Shown here: positions 57,736-64,000 of the stretch, piece after piece | How the letters are laid out: every line of letters starts with the position of its first letter | Position numbering within the stretch: the stretch's first letter is position 1 | NCBI RefSeq assembly: GCF_024055725.1 | Contig: NZ_JAMXMX010000009.1 | Span: forward strand, 237,359 to 301,358 | DNA: 64,000 bases | Source: Actinoallomurus spadix | Lineage (GTDB): Bacteria > Actinomycetota > Actinomycetes > Streptosporangiales > Streptosporangiaceae | Direction of reading: 5' to 3' | Notes under the pieces: generated by a model | What the model saw: only the letters and a program-made list of their open reading frames with translations | What the model was told of the DNA's origin: nothing | Database searches by the model: none | Position numbers and translations under genes: made by a program

Positions 57736-58614
57736 TCAGCCGCCGATCGGGGCCGCGGTGCCGCTGACCCGGATTCCGGTGTCCGATCCGGACGGCACGT
57801 CGACCAGGAGCCGGCTCGGCCGGCCCATGTCCTCGCCCTGATGGATGGTCACCCGTGCCGGCGGGGCGACGAGGTCCAGGGAGCGCAGGTACGCGCCGAA
57901 GGCCGCGGCCGCCGCGCCGGTGGCGGAATCCTCGACGACCCCGCCCGGCGGGAACGGGTCGCGTGCGTGGAAGACCGTCTCGCTCTCCCGCCACACGAGC
58001 TGCACCGTCGTCCAGCCCCCGCGGGCCATCAGGTCGCCCAGCGCGCCGAAGTCGTAGTCCAGATCCGCGAGCCGGGCCCGTGAGCCGGCGGCGAGGACCA
58101 GGTGGTCGTTGCCCGCGTTCGCGATCCGCGGCGGGAACTCCGCGTCGAGCTCGGTCGCGTCCCAGCGGAGGGCGGCCAGCGCCGTCGCCAGGTCGGCGTC
58201 GTCCACCGGGCGCACGGAGGGCGCGACGCTGGTCAGGGTGGCCAGGATCCGGCCGTCCTCCTCGCGGGTCTCGACGGGCACCTCTCCGGCGGACGTACGG
58301 AACAGGACGTTCCCCGTCCCCTCGCGCTCGGCGAGCGCGACGGCCGTGGCGATCGTCGCGTGCCCGCAGAACGCCACCTCCGCCAGCGGGCTGAAGTACC
58401 GGATCCGGTAGCGCCGCTCGCCGGCCGCCTCCTCGATCAGGAACGCCGTCTCCGAGTAGCCCACCTCCGCGGCGATCTCCTGCATCCGTGCCTCGTCCAT
58501 CCCCCGTGCGTCGAGCACGACCCCGGCCGGGTTGCCGCCCTCCCCGTTCACGTCGAATGCGGTGTACCGGAGGACGGCCGCCCGAGTCGCGGCCTGCGAT
58601 GCGCTGTTCGTCAT
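57736..58614 (-). CDS. PhzF-family isomerase/epimerase-like protein
   Basis: A 292-residue PhzF-fold protein. Conserved segments are GNPAGVV, SETAFL with the catalytic Glu, SPLAEVAFCGHAT and EDSATGAAAAAFGAYL. The family includes the phenazine isomerase, but most members are of unknown activity. It is divergent from a LysR gene that probably regulates it. No other phenazine genes are present, so phenazine synthesis is not implied. Confidence 0.93.
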   Translation of the reverse strand: MTNSASQAATRAAVLRYTAFDVNGEGGNPAGVVLDARGMDEARMQEIAAEVGYSETAFLIEEAAGERRYRIRYFSPLAEVAFCGHATIATAVALAEREGTGNVLFRTSAGEVPVETREEDGRILATLTSVAPSVRPVDDADLATALAALRWDATELDAEFPPRIANAGNDHLVLAAGSRARLADLDYDFGALGDLMARGGWTTVQLVWRESETVFHARDPFPPGGVVEDSATGAAAAAFGAYLRSLDLVAPPARVTIHQGEDMGRPSRLLVDVPSGSDTGIRVSGTAAPIGG

Positions 58615-58652
58615 GCCCTGGATTCTGCGCGCAGGAGTACCATCGCGTCCAA

Positions 58653-58664
58653 CGATGAATATCG
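58653..58664. promoter_or_regulatory. Inverted repeat between phzF and lysR
   Basis: CGAT-GAAT-ATCG lies in the 72-bp divergent space, 22 bp before the LysR ATG. It is a candidate LysR-binding element shared by both genes. Confidence 0.45.
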
Positions 58665-58686
58665 ATCAAGCGGATCGAGAAACCCG

Positions 58687-59583
58687 ATGGACACGCGTCT
58701 GCTCCGCAGCTTCCTCGCGGTCGTGCGAACCGGCGGCATCACGGCGGCCGCGGCCGAGCTGGGATTCGTCCAGTCGACGGTCACCACGCACATTCAGGCG
58801 CTCGAACGCCTGACCCGCACGCCGCTGCTCGACCGGCACTCCGGCGGCGTCTCCCCCACCCACGCCGGCACGCTGCTGGCCGAGCGCGCCCGGCAGATCC
58901 TCGACCTCGAGGACCGCATGCTCGCCGAGCTGACCGCCGACGCCGCCAGACCTACGGGGCCCGTACGGCTCTGCGCTCCGGAGTCGGTGTGCGCGTACCA
59001 CCTGGCACCGCTCCTGCCCGTGTTCCGGCAGCGGCTGCCGGACGTGCACCTCTCGCTCTTCCCCGCCGCCACCCGCACCGCGCTGACCGCCCTCGAGGAG
59101 CGCCGCGCCGACCTCGCTCTCCTCCTGGAGCCGTCGGCCGACACCCCACAGGCCGACGCGATCGACCTCGGCCGGATCGAGCTGTCCCTGGTCGCACCCG
59201 CCGCCTGCGACCTTCCCCGCGACCGCCCCATCACCCCGGCGGAGCTCGCGACGACGGGGATCCTCCTCCTGGAGGAGGGCTGCGCGTACAGCGACGATCT
59301 CGCCGCCCTGATGGCCGCCGCCGGGACGCCGGTGGCCCAGCCCCGGTTCGGCGGCGTCGAGACGGTGAAGCGGTGCGTCGCCGCCGGACTCGGCCTGGCC
59401 CTGCTGCCGACCGTGACCGTCGCCGACGAACTCGCCGACGGCCGTCTCGTACGGCTGCGGCCACCCCGCCTCGCCGAACAGCGCCTCTGGCTGCTCCGCC
59501 CCCGCTCCCGCTGGGCCTCCCCCGCCGTCCAGGCCGTCCGGTCCCTGCTGGCCGAGACCGTCCCGGTCACCGCCGCGTCCTGA
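58687..59583 (+). CDS. LysR-family transcriptional regulator
   Basis: A 298-residue LysR protein. The N-terminal HTH is LLRSFLAVVRTGGITAAAAELGFVQSTVTTHIQALE; the C-terminal two-lobe sensor domain begins at about residue 92 (GPVRLCAPESVCAYHLAPLL). It is divergent from phzF and likely its activator. The 3' end overlaps the convergent small gene (59567) by 17 bp. Confidence 0.93.
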   Translation: MDTRLLRSFLAVVRTGGITAAAAELGFVQSTVTTHIQALERLTRTPLLDRHSGGVSPTHAGTLLAERARQILDLEDRMLAELTADAARPTGPVRLCAPESVCAYHLAPLLPVFRQRLPDVHLSLFPAATRTALTALEERRADLALLLEPSADTPQADAIDLGRIELSLVAPAACDLPRDRPITPAELATTGILLLEEGCAYSDDLAALMAAAGTPVAQPRFGGVETVKRCVAAGLGLALLPTVTVADELADGRLVRLRPPRLAEQRLWLLRPRSRWASPAVQAVRSLLAETVPVTAAS

Positions 59584-59788
59584 TCACCGCGCCGGTCAGT
59601 TCGTCCGGATCGGCCGCCTCGACGAGACACCACCGACCACGTACGGGCAGCATCGCCCACCAGTGCCGGGTGTACGGGCCGAACCACAGAACGGTGTCCG
59701 GGAAGCGACGCCGCAGCATCACCGTGAGCTGCACCTCGGAGAGCGCACCGCGCGGCCACGGGTCGACGCGCGTGGGCCGCGCGGTCAC
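59567..59788 (-). CDS. Small hypothetical protein
   Basis: A 73-residue protein beginning VTARPTRVDPWPRGALSEVQ, with a Trp-rich centre (LWFGPYTRHWWAMLPVRGRW). GTG 59788 overlaps the upstream stop (GTGA). Together with the 119-residue gene it forms a small operon divergent from an XRE-DUF5753 regulator, a layout common in actinomycetes. Function unknown. Confidence 0.75.
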   Translation of the reverse strand: MTARPTRVDPWPRGALSEVQLTVMLRRRFPDTVLWFGPYTRHWWAMLPVRGRWCLVEAADPDELTGAVIRTRR

Positions 59789-60144
59789 GCCGTCGCCTCC
59801 GGCCGGACCCCGTCCAGGCGCAGCACCGAGACGATCCGGTGGGCGGCCGCCTCGACGTCGGACGCGGGGCCGAGCGGCTCGAACTCCGACGGCGCGTCCC
59901 GGGTGGGCCCCGACCACACCCACCACCACAGCAGCCGCCCGTCCTCGTCCGGCCGGCACACCACCGCCTGCCGGAGGCCCGGGCTCATCGCCCTGCCGAC
60001 CGGGTCGTCCCCGTCGGCCGCCCGGTTGACCGCCCACACCATGCTCGCCCCGACGACCTCGGCCGCGAGTCCCCGGGCGGCCAGAGTACGGGCGAGGTCC
60101 CTGACGAACGTTCCGACCATTGCGCCTTGTGGCGGTATTTCCAT
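59785..60144 (-). CDS. Small hypothetical protein beside XRE locus
   Basis: A 119-residue soluble protein with two helical segments around a beta-rich Trp-containing core (RLLWWWVWSGPTRD). It precedes the 73-residue gene with overlapping codons. It is divergent from the XRE-DUF5753 regulator 152 bp away, whose target it may be. No domain is recognised. Confidence 0.78.
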   Translation of the reverse strand: MEIPPQGAMVGTFVRDLARTLAARGLAAEVVGASMVWAVNRAADGDDPVGRAMSPGLRQAVVCRPDEDGRLLWWWVWSGPTRDAPSEFEPLGPASDVEAAAHRIVSVLRLDGVRPEATA

Positions 60145-60296
60145 TTCGCGCGCTCCTCGCTTCCCGAATTCACTGAAATCCGGTCACAGAATCGCGCGGA
60201 CCGATTACGCTCGGCCACCAACGGCAACCAACCTCAAATCCCCTCCGCTCCAGCGATTTCCACCGCCGGCCGGAGGTTGACAACCGAGGAGGTCCC

Positions 60297-61139
60297 ATGG
60301 CCCGACCGCAGCGCGACCTCGCTCCAGACTCACTTATCGGTCATTTCGGCCTGGAAATCCGCACCTACCGCAACGGTGCCGGACTGTCCCAGAGCCAGCT
60401 GGCCGACGCCCTCGGCTGCACCGGCCAGTGGGTCGGCGCGGTCGAACTCGCCGACAAGGCCCCCTCCGAGGCATTCGCCCAGGACCTCGACACCTACTTC
60501 CGGACCAACGGCTCCTTCCACCGCCTCTGGAAGACCATCAAACGCGCCCGTCAGCACACCGCCATCCCACCCTGGTTCAAGCAATGGGTCGGTATCGAGC
60601 AGAAGGCACGCATCCTCCGCAGTTGGGAACCTCTGGTGGTACCGGGGCTACTGCAGACACCCGCGTACGCGCACGCGATGCTGGCAGGCAAGCCAGGACT
60701 CCCCCGAGAGGAGGTGGAGAAGCAGGTCACAGCGAGAATCGGGCGTCAGCAGATCCTTATGACTGACAAATCAACTCTCTTGTGGGTGGTAATGGACGAG
60801 AGTGTCCTCCGCCGTCTCGTCGGAAGTCCCCAAACAATGCGAGAGCAACTCTCCGCACTGATCAAAGCCGCGCACCTCAACAACGTAACCGTCCAGATCG
60901 CCCCGTCCGACACTGGTGAAACGTCTGGGCTGTCCGGAGCCTTCGTCATCGCCACCATCGACGGAGAAGATGATGCCGTCTATCTGGACGACGCTACCGA
61001 AGGTAGGGTAACGACAGAATCATCCGAGGTATCCGACGTCATCAACCGGTATGATGCGATTCGTTCGCAGGCGCTTCCCGCCCGCGCAAGCCTCGATTTG
61101 ATCTCTAAGGTGATCGAAGAACGATGGACGCAAGCGTGA
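60297..61139 (+). CDS. XRE-family regulator with DUF5753
   Basis: A 280-residue regulator. The Cro/CI-type HTH lies at about residues 25-60 (RNGAGLSQSQLADALGCTGQ), and the DUF5753 sensor-like domain follows (about 90-270) with PGLLQTPAYAHAML, TLLWVVMDESVLRR and LSGAFVIATI. GAGGAGG precedes the ATG. Such genes are typically followed by a DUF397 gene, here a truncated one overlapping by 16 bp. Roles in development and metabolism are known for a few members only. Confidence 0.93.
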   Translation: MARPQRDLAPDSLIGHFGLEIRTYRNGAGLSQSQLADALGCTGQWVGAVELADKAPSEAFAQDLDTYFRTNGSFHRLWKTIKRARQHTAIPPWFKQWVGIEQKARILRSWEPLVVPGLLQTPAYAHAMLAGKPGLPREEVEKQVTARIGRQQILMTDKSTLLWVVMDESVLRRLVGSPQTMREQLSALIKAAHLNNVTVQIAPSDTGETSGLSGAFVIATIDGEDDAVYLDDATEGRVTTESSEVSDVINRYDAIRSQALPARASLDLISKVIEERWTQA

Positions 61140-61228
61140 CCTTTGCCGAGTGGCGGAAAGCGAGCCGCAGCTCTTCGAACGGCGGCAACTGTGTCGAGGT
61201 CGCCGTCGCGAAGGCTCGTACGGTCTGA
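61124..61228 (+). pseudogene. Truncated DUF397 gene
   Basis: A 34-codon frame from ATG 61124 reads FAEWRKASRSSSNGGNCVEV and ends ARTV-stop. This is the first half of a DUF397 protein (WRKSSRSSxxGxCVEVA). The usual C-terminal half with TPAEWxAFxxGVxxGEFD is missing; downstream bases to 61472 hold no such sequence in any frame I could read. It overlaps the XRE stop and would be co-translated. Confidence 0.75.
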
Positions 61229-61245
61229 AGCCTCTGCAGATCCTG

Positions 61246-61287
61246 CGCCGAGGATTCTGGTGGCGCGAGCAGCGGCGATCCTCGGCG
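61246..61287. terminator. Hairpin after the XRE/DUF397 pair
   Basis: CGCCGAGGAT and ATCCTCGGCG are perfect ten-base arms separated by 22 bases. They lie 18 bp past the truncated DUF397 stop. The rest of the 61288-61472 gap shows nothing certain. Confidence 0.5.
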
Positions 61288-61472
61288 TTGAGGGCGGCTC
61301 CCAGCCATCAAGCGCAAGAGCGCCGATAACGACGCCACCTCCCGGCCGCGAAGGACACGGTCGGCGGTCGGCTCGTTCCCGCGCGCGGCCGTAGGGTCCG
61401 AGAGCCTGACATTTCGGGGGGCTGTTTCGTCGGATCGGTGAGGACCACTGCGACCGAGGGAGTCGTCGAGAC

Positions 61473-62411
61473 ATGACCACCCGACCCAGGCCGGGACACG
61501 ACCGGCCCGACCCGGGGCTGAGCGCGATCATGAGCGAGCGGCGTCAGCTGATCAATCTGGCGTACCGGCTCCTCGGCTCGCTGGCCGATGCCGAGGACGT
61601 CGTGCAGGAGACCTACGCGCGCTGGTACGCGATGTCACCACGGCAGCGGGACGCCATCGAGGTCCCCGGTGCCTGGCTGACGAAGGTCGCGGGTCGCATC
61701 TGCTACGACCTGCTCGGCTCGGCGCGGGCGAGGCGGGAGCGCTACGTGGGCGAATGGATCCCCGAGCCGCTGCCCGAACCCGCGGAGTGGGGCGGTGGGG
61801 AGTCGGGCGGCGCCACGGCCGACCCGGCGGACCGGGTCACCCTCGACGAGTCGGTCAACATGGCCTTCCTCGTCGTGCTCGAGTCGATGACCCCGGCCGA
61901 GCGGGTCGCGTTCATCCTGCACGACATCTTCCGTTACTCGTTCGCCGAGGTCGCCGAGATCGTCGGCCGTACTCCGGCGGCATGCCGCCAGCTGGCCTCA
62001 TCCGCCCGCCGGCGGATTCGCATCTCGGAGGCTCCCCCGACTCCCGCGGCCCGGCAGGCCGACACCGTCAGGGGCTTCAAGCTGGCATGGGAGACCAAGG
62101 ACATCGATGCCCTCATCGGTCTGCTGGACCCCGACGCCACCGTGATCGCCGACGGCGGCGGACTCGCCAGCGCCTCGCTCCATCCGATCGAGGGCGGCGA
62201 GCAGATCGCGCGCTATCTCATGCGCCTCGCGGTCATGACACCCGACAATGTGACGTTCCTGGAGCGTACGGTCAACGGTCAGCCCGGTCTCGTGATGCAG
62301 CAGGACGGCGTGACCATGACGGTGTTCGCGTTCGACGTCGCCGAGGACCAGATCAAGCACATCTGGGCCGTACGCAACCCCGAGAAGCTCCGGCCCTGGA
62401 TGACGGACTGA
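61473..62411 (+). CDS. ECF sigma factor, SigJ type with SnoaL-like C-terminal domain
   Basis: A 312-residue RNA polymerase sigma factor. Region 2 (MSERRQLINLAYRLLGSLAD, DVVQETYARWY) and region 4 (ESMTPAERVAFILHDIFRYS, IVGRTPAACRQLASSARRRI) are followed by a SnoaL/NTF2-like domain of about 110 residues (LAWETKDIDALIGLLDPDAT). This is the SigJ/ECF41 layout, where the C-terminal domain replaces an anti-sigma factor. No conserved target (usually an oxidoreductase or carboxymuconolactone decarboxylase) is adjacent. Confidence 0.93.
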   Translation: MTTRPRPGHDRPDPGLSAIMSERRQLINLAYRLLGSLADAEDVVQETYARWYAMSPRQRDAIEVPGAWLTKVAGRICYDLLGSARARRERYVGEWIPEPLPEPAEWGGGESGGATADPADRVTLDESVNMAFLVVLESMTPAERVAFILHDIFRYSFAEVAEIVGRTPAACRQLASSARRRIRISEAPPTPAARQADTVRGFKLAWETKDIDALIGLLDPDATVIADGGGLASASLHPIEGGEQIARYLMRLAVMTPDNVTFLERTVNGQPGLVMQQDGVTMTVFAFDVAEDQIKHIWAVRNPEKLRPWMTD

Positions 62412-62491
62412 TGCGCCGCGAGCCGGAGAGGATGCCGCCTCGGCTCAGGTCCACCGGACCAGTGAGACCCTCGACGCGCGGCTGAGGCCGG

Positions 62492-63784
62492 TCAGCCCTC
62501 CAGGAACGCCTTCAGCGCGCTCGCCAGCAGGTGCGGGTCGTCGGCGCCGCACAGCTCACGGGACGAGTGCATGGACAGGATCGGGACGCCGATGTCGACG
62601 GTGGTGATCCCGTGGCGGGCGGCGGTGATCGGGCCGATCGTGGTCCCGCACGGCATCGCGTTGCTGGAGACGAACTCCTGACAGGGGACGCCCGCCCGGT
62701 CGCACGCGGCGGCGAAGACGCCGCGGCCGACGCCGTCGGTGGCGTACCGCTGGTTGACGTTGACCTTGAGGATCGGCCCGCCGTTCGGCATCGGGCGGTG
62801 GGTCGGGTCGTGCCGCTCGGGGTAGTTCGGGTGGACGGCGTGGCCGGTGTCCGCCGAGACACAGATCGTTCCGGCGAACGCGCGCGCCTTGTCGTCGTAC
62901 GAGCCGCCGCGTGCGAACACGGAGCGCTCGAGGACGGAACCGAGCAGCGGGCCCGACGCGCCGGTGTCGGACTGGCTGCCGTTCTCCTCATGGTCGAAGG
63001 CGGCGAGGACCGGGATGCAGGACAGACCGGGTGAGCCGGCGGCCGCGGCCAGCGCGGCCGTGCCCGCGTGCACGGACAGCTGGTTGTCCAGCCGCGCGGC
63101 GGCCAGCAGCTCCCGGTCGCGGCCGAGGTACGCGGGCGGCTGGACGTCGTGGGTCATCAGATCCCAGCCGACGACGTCGGCGGCGTCGACTCCGGCCTCC
63201 TCGGCGACGAACCCGATCAGTGTGCCCTCGTGCACGTCACCGAGGCCCCAGATCGGCTGGGTGTGCCGCTGCCGGTCGAGGACGACGCCGTTCTCGTTGA
63301 CGCTCCGGTCGAGGTGGATCGCCAGTTGCGGCACGCGCAGCAGCGGGCGGTCGATGGCGATCAGGCGCGTGGTGCCGTCGCGCAGCACGATCCGGCCGGA
63401 CAGCCCGAGGTCGCGGTCGAGCCAGCTGTTGAGGAGCGGCCCCCCGTAGATCTCGACGGCGATCTGACGCCAGCCGTGCGCGGTGAAGTCGGGACGCGGC
63501 TTGACCCGGAGGTTGGGTGAGTCGGTGTGCGCGCCGACGATCCGGAACGGCGTCTCCGGAAGCGCTCCCTCCGGGACGTACCAGGCGACGATCGCGCCGC
63601 CGCGCACGACGTAGCGGCCACCCGTCTCCCCGGTCCAGGGGTCCGTCTCCGCCACTCGGCGGAATCCGGCCTTCTCGAGGCGCTCGGCGGCGCCGGCGAC
63701 CGCGTGGTACGGCGAGGGGGCGGCGGCGATGAAGTCGGCGAGGTCGTCCGTGTGGCCACGGTCGAACTGGGGCTGCGCGCTCAT
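62492..63784 (-). CDS. M18-family aminopeptidase
   Basis: A 430-residue zinc aminopeptidase of the ApeB/aspartyl aminopeptidase family. Metal-binding segments are GAHTDSP, ARLDNQLSVHAG, FDHEENGSQS and SADTGHAVHPNY, with a final MHSSRE. It removes N-terminal, usually acidic, residues from peptides in the cytoplasm. The length is normal for the family. It is a single gene and converges with the SigJ gene. Confidence 0.95.
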   Translation of the reverse strand: MSAQPQFDRGHTDDLADFIAAAPSPYHAVAGAAERLEKAGFRRVAETDPWTGETGGRYVVRGGAIVAWYVPEGALPETPFRIVGAHTDSPNLRVKPRPDFTAHGWRQIAVEIYGGPLLNSWLDRDLGLSGRIVLRDGTTRLIAIDRPLLRVPQLAIHLDRSVNENGVVLDRQRHTQPIWGLGDVHEGTLIGFVAEEAGVDAADVVGWDLMTHDVQPPAYLGRDRELLAAARLDNQLSVHAGTAALAAAAGSPGLSCIPVLAAFDHEENGSQSDTGASGPLLGSVLERSVFARGGSYDDKARAFAGTICVSADTGHAVHPNYPERHDPTHRPMPNGGPILKVNVNQRYATDGVGRGVFAAACDRAGVPCQEFVSSNAMPCGTTIGPITAARHGITTVDIGVPILSMHSSRELCGADDPHLLASALKAFLEG

Positions 63785-63954
63785 GGGTCAAGGATAGGGA
63801 CAGCGGAGCGGGGTCAAGGTGTAGCCAGTGACACCCCCGGCGGGTGGTCACCCCCACGGCGGAGGCGGGTGCCCACCGGCTGGGGACCGGATCCCCGGAT
63901 TTCTACCGTCATCAGCGAAGAGACGAACCCCGTCAGACGGCGAAAGGAATCTCA

Positions 63955-64000
63955 GTGACCATGTCAAGCCGCAGCGGCGATGACCTGCGACGGGGGGAAC
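63955..64000 (+). CDS. Start of an unidentified gene (partial)
   Basis: GAAAGGAA lies seven bases before GTG 63955, which opens an uninterrupted frame to the window edge (VTMSSRSGDDLRRGE). ATG 63961 is an alternative start. Fifteen codons are too few to identify a product. The 63785-63954 intergenic stretch presumably holds its promoter. Confidence 0.5.
   Translation, partial: MTMSSRSGDDLRRGE

Noticed and set aside
57736..58614. PhzF as evidence of a phenazine cluster
   Set aside because: No other phz genes are present, and PhzF-fold proteins are widespread and mostly unrelated to phenazines.
60277..60282. TTGACA upstream of the XRE gene
   Set aside because: It is only 15 bp from the ATG, leaving no room for a -10 element and leader.

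Overview
The window is about 70% G+C or higher, has very strong third-position G/C bias, and reads as the chromosome of a mycelial actinomycete. F420/flavin luciferase-like enzymes, XRE-DUF5753 regulators with DUF397 partners, a KstR2-like TetR regulator, MmpL-type exporters and SMI1/NACHT proteins all fit Streptosporangiales/Thermomonosporaceae-like bacteria. That placement is inferred from gene content. No rRNA, tRNA, CRISPR array, insertion sequence or integrase was seen.

Layout. 1-3.8 kb: the start of a sugar-binding lipoprotein gene behind a CebR-type operator, an F420-dependent PPOX protein, a HAD hydrolase, a KstR2-like TetR repressor and a ferritin-like protein. 3.8-12.4 kb: MmpL exporter, histidine kinase, thiolase, an Lrp-EamA pair, a Dabb protein, amidohydrolase and MarR. 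12.7-19.6 kb: LLM oxidoreductase plus acyl-CoA ligase, cyclase, EstB-like hydrolase, SDR plus isochorismatase-like protein, endonuclease V. 19.6-21.8 kb: MarR and a transpeptidase-type PBP. 21.9-27.3 kb: a tightly coupled five-gene operon (Zn-ribbon/OB protein, VOC protein, AMP-forming ligase, fused NDP-forming acyl-CoA synthetase, steroid-dehydrogenase-like SDR). 27.4-35.3 kb: a frameshifted histidine kinase with its response regulator, a lipoprotein, amidase/TetR, a GAF regulator, YkvA and DUF397. 35.5-45 kb: crotonase, a hyuA-hyuB-LLM operon, a secreted repeat protein, a thioesterase and a zinc alcohol dehydrogenase. 45-49.2 kb: a NACHT-LRR NTPase and an NYN nuclease (possible defence pair) beside an A+T-rich patch. 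49.5-53.4 kb: divergent LLM genes and an alpha/beta hydrolase. 53.4-55.6 kb: a His-rich membrane protein with a BlaI/M56 pair. 55.7-64 kb: SMI1 operon, PhzF/LysR, an XRE-DUF397 locus, SigJ-like sigma factor, M18 aminopeptidase and the first codons of another gene.

The unifying signal is a recurring operator. ACCAAGCR-NN-YGCTTGGT-like inverted repeats, mostly one to three mismatches from the published mycobacterial KstR2 consensus AnCAAGnnCTTGnT, stand in front of the thiolase, the LLM gene at 12.7 kb, the isochorismatase-like/SDR pair, the five-gene ligase operon, the hyuAB-LLM operon, the alcohol dehydrogenase/thioesterase pair and both arms of the 50 kb divergent LLM locus. A weaker copy precedes the KstR2-like gene at 2390. 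I infer that one TetR regulator, or a small paralogous set, controls a dispersed catabolic regulon of acyl-CoA ligases, thiolase, SDRs, hydrolases and F420/flavin oxygenases. The substrate is unknown; a cyclic or steroid-like carboxylic acid is the leading guess.

Other local circuits are also visible: an Lrp site shared by lrp and eamA, a BlaI palindrome shared with its neighbour, a 20-bp TetR palindrome between amidase and tetR, and MarR palindromes.
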